From JAVVRI01 sp036654795 (lineage in GTDB: Bacteria; Bacteroidota; Bacteroidia; Bacteroidales; Tannerellaceae), in contig JAVVRI010000061.1 of NCBI GenBank assembly GCA_036654795.1, forward strand, positions 1 through 16,669: a stretch of DNA of 16,669 nt, read 5' to 3'. The position numbers were made by a program, and so were the translations under genes. This document shows positions 7,854 to 15,323 of the stretch, one piece after another. The notes below the pieces were generated by a model, which was not told the DNA's origin, did no database searches, and saw only the letters and a program-made list of their open reading frames with translations. Every line of letters begins with the position of its first letter. Position 1 is the stretch's first letter.

Positions 7854-9125
7854 ATGAAAGTAGATGTTTTATTAGGATTGCAATGGGGTGACGAAGGCAA
7901 AGGCAAAGTAGTCGATGTGCTGACTCCGGGTTACGATGTGGTTGCTCGTTTTCAAGGTGGCCCCAATGCCGGGCATACGTTAGAGTTTAATGGGGAAAAA
8001 TATGTGCTTCGCTCTATTCCGTCCGGTATTTTTCAAGGAGGAAAGATCAATGTGATTGGTAACGGTGTGGTGTTAGACCCACTCTTGTTTAAGGAAGAAG
8101 CAGAGGCGCTTGCCGCCAGTGGGCACGACCTGACCAAGCAGCTTTACATATCAAAGAAAGCACACCTGATCCTGCCGACCCACCGTCTGCTGGACGCTGC
8201 TTACGAAGCTGCGAAGGGATCAGGTAAGATTGGTACGACCGGCAAAGGCATCGGTCCGACTTATTCTGACAAAGTGAGCCGTAACGGTGTGCGTGTGGGC
8301 GATTTGTTGCACAACTTCGACGAGAAGTATGCCGTGGCCAAAGCGCGCCATGAGTCTATCCTGCAATCACTGAATTTTGAATATGATATTAAAGAGCTCG
8401 AAGCCCGTTGGTTTGAAGCCTTGGAGTATCTCAAACGCTTCAAACTGGTAGACAGCGAACATGTAGTAAACAATTACCTGAGCGAAGGCAAATCAGTTCT
8501 GGCAGAAGGTGCTCAGGGCACGATGTTGGATATTGATTTTGGCTCATATCCTTTTGTTACTTCCTCCAACACGATCTGTGCCGGATGTTGTACGGGTTTG
8601 GGCGTTTCTCCTCGTAACATTGGTGAGGTATATGGTATTTTCAAAGCCTATTGCACGCGCGTAGGTAGTGGCCCGTTCCCAACCGAACTGTTCGATGAAA
8701 CCGGCGACCGTATTGGCCAGTTGGGTCATGAGTTTGGCGCCGTGACCGGACGTAAGCGTCGTTGCGGATGGATCGACTTGGTAGCCCTAAAATATGCTGT
8801 GATGATTAACGGCGTGAGCCAGCTGATCATGATGAAGAGCGATGTGCTCGACACATTCGACTCCATTCAAGCTTGTGTGGCCTATAACATCAATGGCCAG
8901 GAGGTTACCGAATTCCCATATGAGATAGACGATACCATCCAACCGGTTTATGTAGAGATGCCGGGATGGAAAACAGACATGACGAAGATGCGTAGCGAAG
9001 ACGAATTCCCCGAAGAGTTCAATGCCTACATCTCATTCCTTGAAGAGGAATTGGGTGTGCCGGTAAAGATCGTTTCTGTCGGTCCGGATCGTGATCAGAC
9101 AATTATTCGCTATACAGAAGACTAA
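7854..9125 (+). CDS. purA: Adenylosuccinate synthetase
   Basis: PurA joins IMP and aspartate with GTP to form adenylosuccinate, the first committed step of AMP synthesis. The 423-residue protein is of standard length and colinear with the family at its N-terminus: LQWGDEGKGK (9-18) is the GTP-binding loop with catalytic D13, and GGPNAGHT (35-42) contains H41, the same numbering as in E. coli. GTTGKGIGPTYSDK (127-140) binds IMP. VTGRKRRCGWID and the closing VGPDRDQTI are further conserved segments. It follows the Fur-family gene by 30 bases and is followed by a long hairpin, so it appears to end a two-gene unit. The ribosome binding site is weak, as usual in this phylum. Confidence 0.97.
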   Translation: MKVDVLLGLQWGDEGKGKVVDVLTPGYDVVARFQGGPNAGHTLEFNGEKYVLRSIPSGIFQGGKINVIGNGVVLDPLLFKEEAEALAASGHDLTKQLYISKKAHLILPTHRLLDAAYEAAKGSGKIGTTGKGIGPTYSDKVSRNGVRVGDLLHNFDEKYAVAKARHESILQSLNFEYDIKELEARWFEALEYLKRFKLVDSEHVVNNYLSEGKSVLAEGAQGTMLDIDFGSYPFVTSSNTICAGCCTGLGVSPRNIGEVYGIFKAYCTRVGSGPFPTELFDETGDRIGQLGHEFGAVTGRKRRCGWIDLVALKYAVMINGVSQLIMMKSDVLDTFDSIQACVAYNINGQEVTEFPYEIDDTIQPVYVEMPGWKTDMTKMRSEDEFPEEFNAYISFLEEELGVPVKIVSVGPDRDQTIIRYTED

Positions 9126-9136
9126 AAACAGTACAA

Positions 9137-9179
9137 AATGGCAGAAGACGAGGCTGCGCAAAGCTCTTCTCCTGCCATT
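9137..9179 (+). terminator. Long imperfect hairpin after purA, probable terminator
   Basis: The arms at 9137-9152 and 9164-9179 pair at 14 of 16 positions around an 11-base loop, 11 bases after the purA stop. The following CTTGTCTTGG is only moderately T-rich and TTTTTG comes later (9195-9200), so termination may be partial. The hairpin coincides with a 30-codon open frame (9138-9230) discussed under rejected items. Confidence 0.5.
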
Positions 9180-9237
9180 CTTGTCTTGGCAGACTTTTTG
9201 TCCTTACTTAAAGTAGATAATATAAAATAAAAATGTT

Positions 9238-9924
9238 ATGAGTATGTATTGGATTATATTTATTGGTTTTGCCCTTCTCAGCTGGTTGGTATCCTCCCGA
9301 CTGAAGAATAAGTTTGAGGCGTATTCAAAGATACCATTGCCAAACGGCATGACGGGAAAGGATGTTGCCGAAAAAATGTTGCACGATAATGACATCTACG
9401 ATGTGAAGGTAATCTCCACACCCGGCCACCTGACCGACCATTATAACCCGGCCACGCAGACGGTCAACCTGAGCGAATCGGTTTATTATAGTAATAGTAT
9501 TGCCGCCGCCGCCGTGGCAGCCCACGAGTGTGGCCACGCTGTACAGCATGCAACGGCCTATGCTCCGCTAAAAATGCGTTCGGCTTTGGTTCCTGTGGTA
9601 AGTTTTGCATCAAACATCATGACTTGGGTGTTGCTAGGTGGTATGCTTATGATTCATACCTTCCCACAATTGTTGTTGATTGGTATTATCCTTTTTGCTT
9701 CTACCACGCTGTTTAGCTTTATCACCCTGCCGGTAGAGATCAATGCCAGTCAGCGCGCTTTGGCCTGGTTGAGCAATGCCGGTATTACAAACGTGGCAAC
9801 TTATGGAAAGGCGCAGGATGCCTTGCGCTCTGCCGCCTATACGTATGTGGTAGCTGCTTTGGGCTCACTTGCTACCTTGTTATACTACATCATGATCTTC
9901 TTGGGTGGTCGTAGTCGCGACTAA
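9238..9924 (+). CDS. Integral membrane neutral zinc metallopeptidase (YugP-like family)
   Basis: This looks like a membrane-embedded zinc peptidase of the YugP-like group. HECGH (96-100), in AAAVAAHECGHAVQHA, is the HEXXH site: H96 and H100 bind zinc and E97 is the catalytic base. E167 in LPVEINASQRAL is the likely third ligand, by analogy with the family's LPVE(F/I)NAS segment. There is an N-terminal membrane segment (about 4-20), two adjoining ones around 117-164, and a C-terminal one (about 202-223). The 228-residue length is typical. The substrate is unknown to me. The gene has two possible starts, ATG at 9238 and at 9244. It lies 17 bases upstream of hisS and is probably cotranscribed with it. 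Confidence 0.88.
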   Translation: MSMYWIIFIGFALLSWLVSSRLKNKFEAYSKIPLPNGMTGKDVAEKMLHDNDIYDVKVISTPGHLTDHYNPATQTVNLSESVYYSNSIAAAAVAAHECGHAVQHATAYAPLKMRSALVPVVSFASNIMTWVLLGGMLMIHTFPQLLLIGIILFASTTLFSFITLPVEINASQRALAWLSNAGITNVATYGKAQDALRSAAYTYVVAALGSLATLLYYIMIFLGGRSRD

Positions 9925-9941
9925 CAATAAAAAACAGAATT

Positions 9942-11300
9942 ATGCAAAAACCGTCCATTCCGAAAGGAACACGCGACTTTTCGCCCGAAGAGATGGCGAA
10001 ACGTAACTATATATTCAACACAATTCGTGAAGTGTACCACCTCTATGGCTTTCAGCAAATAGAAACTCCGGCTATGGAGAACCTCTCTACCCTAATGGGT
10101 AAGTATGGCGAGGAAGGTGATAAGCTGTTATTTAAAATATTAAACTCAGGCGACTGCTTTGCCGACTTGTCGGATAGCGAGTTGTTGGAGCATAACCCCG
10201 TGAAGTTTGCCGCTAAGGCATGCGAAAAGGGGCTTCGTTATGACCTGACAGTTCCCTTTGCACGTTACGTCGTGCAGCATCGTAATGAGATTAGCTTCCC
10301 TTTCAAACGTTATCAGATACAGCCCGTATGGCGTGCCGACCGCCCGCAGAAGGGACGTTACCGTGAGTTCTATCAATGTGATGGAGATGTGGTTGGCTCT
10401 GACTCCCTTATCAATGAGGTGGAGTTGATTCAGATTATGGACGAAGTGTTCCACCGCTTCCGGATTCGTGTCAGCATTAAGATGAACAACCGTAAGATCC
10501 TTTCCGGTATTGCTGAAATGATTGGCGAAGCGGACAAGATTGTGGACATCACCGTTGCCATCGATAAGCTTGATAAGATTGGTCTTGAGAAGGTGAACGA
10601 AGAACTTCGTAGCAAGGGGCTGACGCAAGAGGCTATCAGCCGCCTGCAACCCATTATCTGCCTGAGCGGAACAAACCGCGAAAAGATAGCCACACTCAAA
10701 GAGGCTTTGGCTTGTTCTGAGATCGGACGGAAGGGGATTGAAGAGATGGAGTTTATCTTGGATCGTACCGACGGTTTGTCTATTCGTAGTGAACTGGAGC
10801 TGGATTTGACGTTGGCGCGTGGCCTTAATTACTATACCGGCGCTATCTTTGAAGTGAAAGCGCTGGATGTACAGATTGGTAGTATTACGGGTGGCGGACG
10901 TTATGACAACTTGACTGGTGTGTTTGGCATGGAGGGTGTGTCCGGCGTAGGTATCTCCTTTGGGGCTGACCGCATCTTTGATGTGCTCAATCAGCTCGAA
11001 CTCTATCCGGCCGACTCCCTGCAGACTACGCAATTGATATTTGTCAACTTCGGAGAGGCAGAAGAGACCTATCTGTTGCCTTTGGTGGCCAAGGTGCGCG
11101 CTGCCGGTATTCGTACCGAGCTTTATCCTGAGCCGGCAAAGATGAAGAAGCAGATGGGATATGCCGATGCAAAAAAAATACCCTATGTGGCTATTGTTGG
11201 TGAAACTGAGAAGGCTGAAGGGAAAATAAACCTGAAGAATATGCTTACAGGCGAACAAAGCCTGTTGAATATAGATGAGGTAATTGCTGTTTTTATATAA
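9942..11300 (+). CDS. hisS: Histidyl-tRNA synthetase
   Basis: This class II aminoacyl-tRNA synthetase charges tRNA-His in the cytoplasm. The N-terminus KGTRDFSPEE is the typical class IIa HisRS opening. Motif 2 is the YQIQPVWRADRPQKGRYREF segment, with R131 the conserved ATP-contacting arginine. LARGLNYYTG (291-300) is the histidine-specific signature, with R293 the catalytic arginine. Motif 3 is near GVGISFGADRIFDVL, preceded by ITGGGRYDNLTG. A C-terminal anticodon-binding domain follows, from about residue 365. At 452 residues it is slightly longer than the E. coli enzyme. It follows the zinc peptidase by 17 bases and precedes the GH30 gene by 19 bases. Confidence 0.96.
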   Translation: MQKPSIPKGTRDFSPEEMAKRNYIFNTIREVYHLYGFQQIETPAMENLSTLMGKYGEEGDKLLFKILNSGDCFADLSDSELLEHNPVKFAAKACEKGLRYDLTVPFARYVVQHRNEISFPFKRYQIQPVWRADRPQKGRYREFYQCDGDVVGSDSLINEVELIQIMDEVFHRFRIRVSIKMNNRKILSGIAEMIGEADKIVDITVAIDKLDKIGLEKVNEELRSKGLTQEAISRLQPIICLSGTNREKIATLKEALACSEIGRKGIEEMEFILDRTDGLSIRSELELDLTLARGLNYYTGAIFEVKALDVQIGSITGGGRYDNLTGVFGMEGVSGVGISFGADRIFDVLNQLELYPADSLQTTQLIFVNFGEAEETYLLPLVAKVRAAGIRTELYPEPAKMKKQMGYADAKKIPYVAIVGETEKAEGKINLKNMLTGEQSLLNIDEVIAVFI

Positions 11301-11319
11301 TCTTATAACTACTTCGAGT

Positions 11320-12750
11320 ATGAAACGTTTAGCGTTAGCTGCTGTCGGTCTGTTGGGACTGATCTCTTGTTCTTTTTCTCCGCATGCGGAATGGGTAAGT
11401 ACTACGCAAACCGACTCATGGAAGGAGCAGCCTGCCTTGAAAGCTGCCTCTGCCGACACAATAGCGCAGGTAGATGTGACCGTACTGACAGACAGTGGTG
11501 AGCAGGTGATGGAGGGTTTTGGTGCATGCTTTAATGAGTTGGGCTGGATTTCCTTGAGTAAGCTCGATCCGGCTGTGCGCGAGGGTATCATGGAGGAACT
11601 ATTCTTTCCCGGTGTAGGTGCTAATTTTACGATTTGCCGTATGCCGGTAGGTGCTAACGACTTTTCTCGTGACTGGTATTCTTACGATGAAACCGAAGGA
11701 GACTTTGCCATGAGCAACTTCTCCATAGCCAACGATCAGCAGACGCTGATCCCTTTTATTAAGAATGCGCAAAAATATCAATCCGATCTGCGCCTTTGGG
11801 CTTCCCCTTGGTGTCCGCCCAGCTGGATGAAGCACAACAAGCACTATGCATCCGCCTATACCGGCGAACAATATGACGAGAAATATCGTAATGGCCTGCC
11901 TCAAGAGAAGATAGGATATGAAGGAACCGACATGTTCATCCAAGACTCTGCTCACTTGGCGGCTTATGCGCTCTACTTCTCTAAGTTTGTAGAAGCTTAT
12001 AAGGAGCAAGACATTGATATTTTTGCCGTCATGCCCCAAAACGAGTTTAACTCCCCGCAGATATTTCCCAGCTGTTGTTGGACGGCGGCCTCGCTGGCCA
12101 ACTTTGTCGGCAACTATTTAGGACCGCAGATGGAGAAGCAAGGCGTAGAGGTGTTGTTTGGCACAATGGAGCGCGCCAACGAATCGTTGGTGGACACCTT
12201 GCTTACCGACTCGGCCAGCAGTAAATACATAAAAGGAGTCGGTTTCCAATGGGCAGGCAAAGGAGCCATCCCCGGCATACACAAACGTTACCCCGACCTG
12301 AAACTTTATCAGACCGAGCAAGAATGTGGTGATGGTAAGAACGATTGGACAGGTGCAGTTTACTCATGGAACCTGATGCGTCATTATCTTGAGAACGGAG
12401 CTTCTGCCTATATGTATTGGAATATCTCTTTGGATCAAGGAGGCATCAGCCGTTGGGGATGGGCGCAAAATTCATTGGTCGTGGTCGATCCGGAGACGAA
12501 GTCCTTCCGCTACACTCCCGAATATTATGTGATGAAGCATGCCAGCCATTATGTGCAGCCAGGCGCTCGTCGGTTACAGACTAAGGGCGCTTATAGCAAT
12601 TTGCTTGCTTTCCGTAATCCCGATGGCAGTTTTGCCGTTATCTTGGCAAACGAAGAAACAGTACCTCGTAAGGTCTCTTTAAAGATTGGCGACTATGTAT
12701 ATACACCCATCTTGCAGCCCCAATCATTCAATACCTTATTGATCGACTAA
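11320..12750 (+). CDS. Glycoside hydrolase family 30 lipoprotein (beta-glucosidase / beta-1,6-glucanase type)
   Basis: This is a retaining glycosidase of clan GH-A, related to glucosylceramidase. The chosen start gives a lipoprotein signal MKRLALAAVGLLGLISC, with lipobox L-I-S-C and acylated C17, so it should sit on the outer membrane or in the periplasm. MEGFGACFNELGW (64-76) is the GH30 opening motif. MPQNEF (238-243) gives acid/base E242. YQTEQECG (330-337) contains the nucleophile, most likely E333. ASPWCPPSWMK (161-171) is another family hallmark. The barrel is followed by a C-terminal beta domain ending PQSFNTLLID. An in-frame TTG at 11284 overlaps hisS and would bury the signal. Family members act on glucosylceramide, beta-1,6-glucan or other beta-glycosides, so the substrate is open. 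No Sus genes accompany it. Confidence 0.9.
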   Translation: MKRLALAAVGLLGLISCSFSPHAEWVSTTQTDSWKEQPALKAASADTIAQVDVTVLTDSGEQVMEGFGACFNELGWISLSKLDPAVREGIMEELFFPGVGANFTICRMPVGANDFSRDWYSYDETEGDFAMSNFSIANDQQTLIPFIKNAQKYQSDLRLWASPWCPPSWMKHNKHYASAYTGEQYDEKYRNGLPQEKIGYEGTDMFIQDSAHLAAYALYFSKFVEAYKEQDIDIFAVMPQNEFNSPQIFPSCCWTAASLANFVGNYLGPQMEKQGVEVLFGTMERANESLVDTLLTDSASSKYIKGVGFQWAGKGAIPGIHKRYPDLKLYQTEQECGDGKNDWTGAVYSWNLMRHYLENGASAYMYWNISLDQGGISRWGWAQNSLVVVDPETKSFRYTPEYYVMKHASHYVQPGARRLQTKGAYSNLLAFRNPDGSFAVILANEETVPRKVSLKIGDYVYTPILQPQSFNTLLID

Positions 12751-12779
12751 GATAATATGACGAAATATCGTCTCTAAAC

Positions 12780-12814
12780 AAGCCAAACTGTCAGTGTACG
12801 GTTTGGCTTTTTTT
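12780..12814 (+). terminator. Rho-independent terminator after the GH30 gene
   Basis: AAGCCAAAC (12780-12788) pairs perfectly with GTTTGGCTT (12801-12809), and the T run extends to 12814. It closes the zinc peptidase-hisS-GH30 unit and insulates groES. Confidence 0.9.
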
Positions 12815-12857
12815 ATTGAACAGCGTAAAAATGGCAGTTCTTTCCCCTTTCATCCCT

Positions 12858-12874
12858 TTGGCACAATATTCGCA
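12858..12874 (+). promoter_or_regulatory. Sigma-54-like (-24/-12) element upstream of groES
   Basis: TTGGCACAATATTCGCA matches the -24/-12 consensus YTGGCACG-N4-TTGCW at 11 of 13 defined positions. The invariant GG (12860-12861) and GC (12872-12873) have the required 10 bases between them. Predicted transcription start is near 12885, giving a leader of about 63 bases. No TAnnTTTG box is present in this intergenic region. The match could be chance; I see no adjacent activator gene. Confidence 0.35.
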
Positions 12875-12884
12875 TAAGGTAAAA

Positions 12885-12907
12885 CGTGTACGATAAAAAC
12901 ATACACG
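12885..12907. repeat. Inverted repeat in the groES leader (possible operator)
   Basis: CGTGTA (12885-12890) and TACACG (12902-12907) form a perfect 6-bp inverted repeat with an 11-base spacer, 41 bases before groES. It is not the CIRCE element, which has TTAGCACTC-type arms and a 9-base spacer. It could bind a dimeric regulator or form an RNA hairpin. Confidence 0.4.
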
Positions 12908-12947
12908 CGAAAGAAGCGTATAGTATTAACAATTAAAACATATAACA

Positions 12948-13217
12948 ATGAAGATTAAACCATTAGCAGACAGAGTGCTGATCAAGCCCGCTGCAGCAGA
13001 AGAAAAGACATTAAGCGGAATCATTATCCCTGATTCAGCAAAAGAAAAACCCCTCAAAGGTGAAGTAGTAGCCATTGGTCATGGTACCAAAGACGAAGAA
13101 ATGGTAGTTAAGAACGGTGATGTCGTGTTGTTTGGTAAATATGCCGGTACAGAAATCGAAGTGGAAGGCGATAAGTTCTTGATCATGCGTCAGTCCGACA
13201 TCCTTGCAATCATTTAA
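12948..13217 (+). CDS. groES: Co-chaperonin GroES
   Basis: GroES is the heptameric lid that closes the GroEL folding chamber. The 89-residue length is normal for this phylum. KPLADRVLIKP (4-14) is the family opening. SGIIIPDSA (23-31) is the mobile loop that binds the GroEL apical domain. GTKDEEMVVKNGDVVLFGKYAG and the closing LIMRQSDILAII are the conserved beta-barrel strands. groEL starts 41 bases after its stop, and the pair forms the usual operon. Confidence 0.97.
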   Translation: MKIKPLADRVLIKPAAAEEKTLSGIIIPDSAKEKPLKGEVVAIGHGTKDEEMVVKNGDVVLFGKYAGTEIEVEGDKFLIMRQSDILAII

Positions 13218-13258
13218 AACATCTCATTTATTGTATAATATAAAAAAGAATATAGATC

Positions 13259-14899
13259 ATGGCAAAAGAAATTAAATATGAAATGGAAGCCCGCGACCTG
13301 CTGAAGAAAGGCGTGGACGAACTAGCTAACGCAGTAAAGGTAACACTCGGCCCGAAAGGTCGTCACGTAATTATCGAAAAGAAATTTGGTGCTCCCCACA
13401 TCACAAAAGATGGTGTAACAGTAGCCAAAGAAGTTGAATTATCTTGTCCTTTCGAAAACATGGGCGCTCAATTGGTGAAAGAAGTTGCTTCTAAAACCAA
13501 TGACGATGCTGGCGATGGTACAACCACTGCAACCGTACTTGCCCAATCAATCATTGGCGTAGGGTTGAAAAACGTCACTGCCGGTGCTAATCCGATGGAC
13601 TTGAAGCGTGGTATTACGAAGGCTGTTGCAGCTGTCGTAAAACACATCGCCGGTCAGGCACAAGCTGTTGGCGATGATTTCGAAAAGATTGAACATGTAG
13701 CCAAAATCTCTGCTAACGGAGACGAAAGCATAGGCAAACTGATTGCCGAAGCAATGAAGAAGGTGAAGAAAGAAGGCGTAATCACTGTGGAAGAAGCCAA
13801 AGGCATGGAAACAACGGTAGACGTTGTGGAAGGTATGCAGTTCGACCGCGGTTATATCTCTCCTTATTTCGTAACAGATACTGAGAAGATGGAAGTACAG
13901 ATGGAAAATCCTTACATCCTGATCTACGAAAAGAAGATCTCTGTATTGAAAGAATTGCTTCCTATTCTGGAACAAACCGTACAGAGTGGCCGTCCGATGT
14001 TGATCATTGCCGAAGATATCGACAGCGAAGCATTAGCTACCCTAGTCGTAAACCGTCTGCGTGGCTCACTAAAGATCTGTGCCGTGAAAGCTCCGGGCTT
14101 TGGCGACCGTCGTAAAGCCATGTTAGAAGACATCGCTATCCTGACGGGTGGAACTGTTATCTCTGAAGAAAAAGGCTTGAAGCTGGAAGGCACTACGATC
14201 GACATGCTCGGTACTGCTGAAAAGGTAACGGTTAATAAGGACAACACAACCATCGTCGATGGTGCTGGCGACAAAGAGATCATCAAATCTCGCATCTCTC
14301 AGATCAAGGTTCAGATCGAAAACACAACCTCCGACTATGATAAAGAAAAACTACAAGAACGTTTGGCTAAACTAGCCGGTGGCGTAGCTGTACTTTATGT
14401 AGGCGCTGCCTCTGAAGTAGAAATGAAGGAAAAGAAAGACCGTGTGGACGATGCCTTAAGCGCAACACGTGCCGCTATCGAAGAAGGAACTGTTCCGGGT
14501 GGTGGTATCGCTTACATCCGCGCTATCGAAGCTCTGGAAGGCCTCAAAGGCGAGAACGAAGACGAAACAACCGGTATCGAGATCATAAAACGTGCCATTG
14601 AGGAACCACTTCGCCAGATCGTTGTCAATGCCGGTAAAGAAGGCGCTGTGATCGTTCAGAAAGTAAAAGAAGGTACAGGCGATTATGGCTACAATGCACA
14701 GAAAGACATCTACGAAAATCTTTATGCTGCCGGCGTAATCGACCCTGCTAAGGTAACACGTGTAGCTCTTGAAAATGCCGCTTCCATTGCTGGCATGTTC
14801 CTGACAACCGAATGTGTAATCGCAGAAAAGAAAGAAGATGCTCCCGCTATGCCCCCGATGAATCCGGGTATGGGTGGCGGTATGGGCGGAATGATGTAA
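13259..14899 (+). CDS. groEL: Chaperonin GroEL
   Basis: GroEL is the ATP-driven double-ring chaperonin that folds newly made or damaged proteins in the cytoplasm. The 546-residue protein has every landmark: VTLGPKGRHV (28-37) and DDAGDGTTTATVLA (82-95) bind nucleotide, with D86 the counterpart of E. coli D87; the apical domain contains KAPGFGDRRKAMLEDIA; VDDALSATRAA holds the hydrolysis aspartate; the tail ends in the flexible GGM-rich NPGMGGGMGGMM. It lies 41 bases after groES and is followed by a strong terminator. Codon use in this pair is noticeably more uniform (AAA, GAA, GTA, CGT) than in neighbouring genes, as expected for very high expression. Confidence 0.99.
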   Translation: MAKEIKYEMEARDLLKKGVDELANAVKVTLGPKGRHVIIEKKFGAPHITKDGVTVAKEVELSCPFENMGAQLVKEVASKTNDDAGDGTTTATVLAQSIIGVGLKNVTAGANPMDLKRGITKAVAAVVKHIAGQAQAVGDDFEKIEHVAKISANGDESIGKLIAEAMKKVKKEGVITVEEAKGMETTVDVVEGMQFDRGYISPYFVTDTEKMEVQMENPYILIYEKKISVLKELLPILEQTVQSGRPMLIIAEDIDSEALATLVVNRLRGSLKICAVKAPGFGDRRKAMLEDIAILTGGTVISEEKGLKLEGTTIDMLGTAEKVTVNKDNTTIVDGAGDKEIIKSRISQIKVQIENTTSDYDKEKLQERLAKLAGGVAVLYVGAASEVEMKEKKDRVDDALSATRAAIEEGTVPGGGIAYIRAIEALEGLKGENEDETTGIEIIKRAIEEPLRQIVVNAGKEGAVIVQKVKEGTGDYGYNAQKDIYENLYAAGVIDPAKVTRVALENAASIAGMFLTTECVIAEKKEDAPAMPPMNPGMGGGMGGMM

Positions 14900-14929
14900 T
14901 TTTATTCCTATACAACACCAATAATAAAG

Positions 14930-14970
14930 CGGCCGCTTTCCATCACAAAAGGAAAGTGGCCGTTTTTTTT
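14930..14970. terminator. Strong terminator after groEL, likely bidirectional
   Basis: CGGCCGCTTTCC (14930-14941) pairs with GGAAAGTGGCCG (14951-14962) over 12 bp with one G-U wobble, followed by eight T. Read on the - strand, the stem is followed by CTTTATTATT, so it can also stop transcripts arriving from the convergent glucosaminidase module. Confidence 0.9.
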
Positions 14971-14981
14971 CTTTAAAGTGA

Positions 14982-15001
14982 TCGGCATGATTACCTGCCG
15001 A
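14982..15001 (-). terminator. Small hairpin downstream of the membrane-protein gene (weak candidate)
   Basis: TCGGCA (14982-14987) pairs with TGCCGA (14996-15001) around an 8-base loop, 31 bases past the stop of the - strand module. The following - strand bases (TCACTTTAAAG) are not a good T tract, so it may only be a transcript-end hairpin before the stronger terminator. Confidence 0.3.
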
Positions 15002-15031
15002 ACTTATTGTTCGTAACCTAGAGGGAGAGCC

Positions 15032-15313
15032 CTAAAGCCATCCGCCTAGGCGGAGCAGATAGCTGCCGCCTGCGCTCACAATCAGTCCCCAGCCCAGCAG
15101 GTTCACCGGCGTGGGCGAGGAGGCAGCGACGCCTTCGAGAGCGAGAGTATCGCCCCCACAGCCCCCAGTGCCACCTCCGTGTTGCCGAGGCAGACCGCCA
15201 GAATGGCCAGAACCGTCAACCACAGGTGAACAGGGTCTACCTTTTTGCCTGGTACGAAAAAAAAGAGAAGAGACAGTAAACAAAAAGTCTAAAATGATCT
15301 TTACGATTTTCAT
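15032..15313 (-). pseudogene. Small membrane protein (holin-like position), reading frame apparently shifted twice
   Basis: An ATG at 15313 begins 10 bases after the glucosaminidase stop and opens with MKIVKIILDFLFTVSSLFF. The open frame runs 93 residues to a TAG at 15032-15034, but its middle is implausible Gly/Pro/Arg-rich sequence. In the frame one base further along, the middle instead reads VDPVHLWLTVLAILAVCLGN and then TEVALGAVGAILSLSKAS, a convincing membrane protein, until a TGA. The original frame is again sensible at the end: NLLGWGLIVSAGGSYLLRLG. So one extra base, probably in the run of eight T (forward 15258-15265), and one missing base near 15110-15125 would restore a protein of about 93 residues with two or three membrane segments. 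It may be a real pseudogene or carry sequencing errors. The position after a signal-less glucosaminidase suggests a holin-like role, but no family is recognised. Confidence 0.5.
15041..15054. repeat. Perfect 14-bp palindrome inside the end of the small membrane-protein gene
   Basis: TCCGCCTAGGCGGA reads identically on both strands. It falls in the codons for the closing L-R-L-G-G-W residues, 7 bases before the stop. It could form a 7-bp stem only with strain (no loop), so a DNA-binding site or chance is more likely than a terminator. Confidence 0.6.
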
Positions 15314-15323
15314 ACGAACTGTT

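Noticed and set aside
9138..9230. 30-codon peptide MAEDEAAQSSSPAILV...
   Set aside because: Not listed as a gene because its first half is the arms of a hairpin, it has no ribosome binding site that I can see, and it resembles nothing I know. Kept as a finding only.
10146..11591. 481-codon open frame on the - strand opposite hisS and the start of the GH30 gene
   Set aside because: It crosses two well-supported genes, lacks any recognisable motif, and is explained by the codon bias of the sense strand.
12885..12907. CIRCE element (HrcA operator) before groES
   Set aside because: The arms and the spacer length differ from the CIRCE consensus; it is a different inverted repeat.
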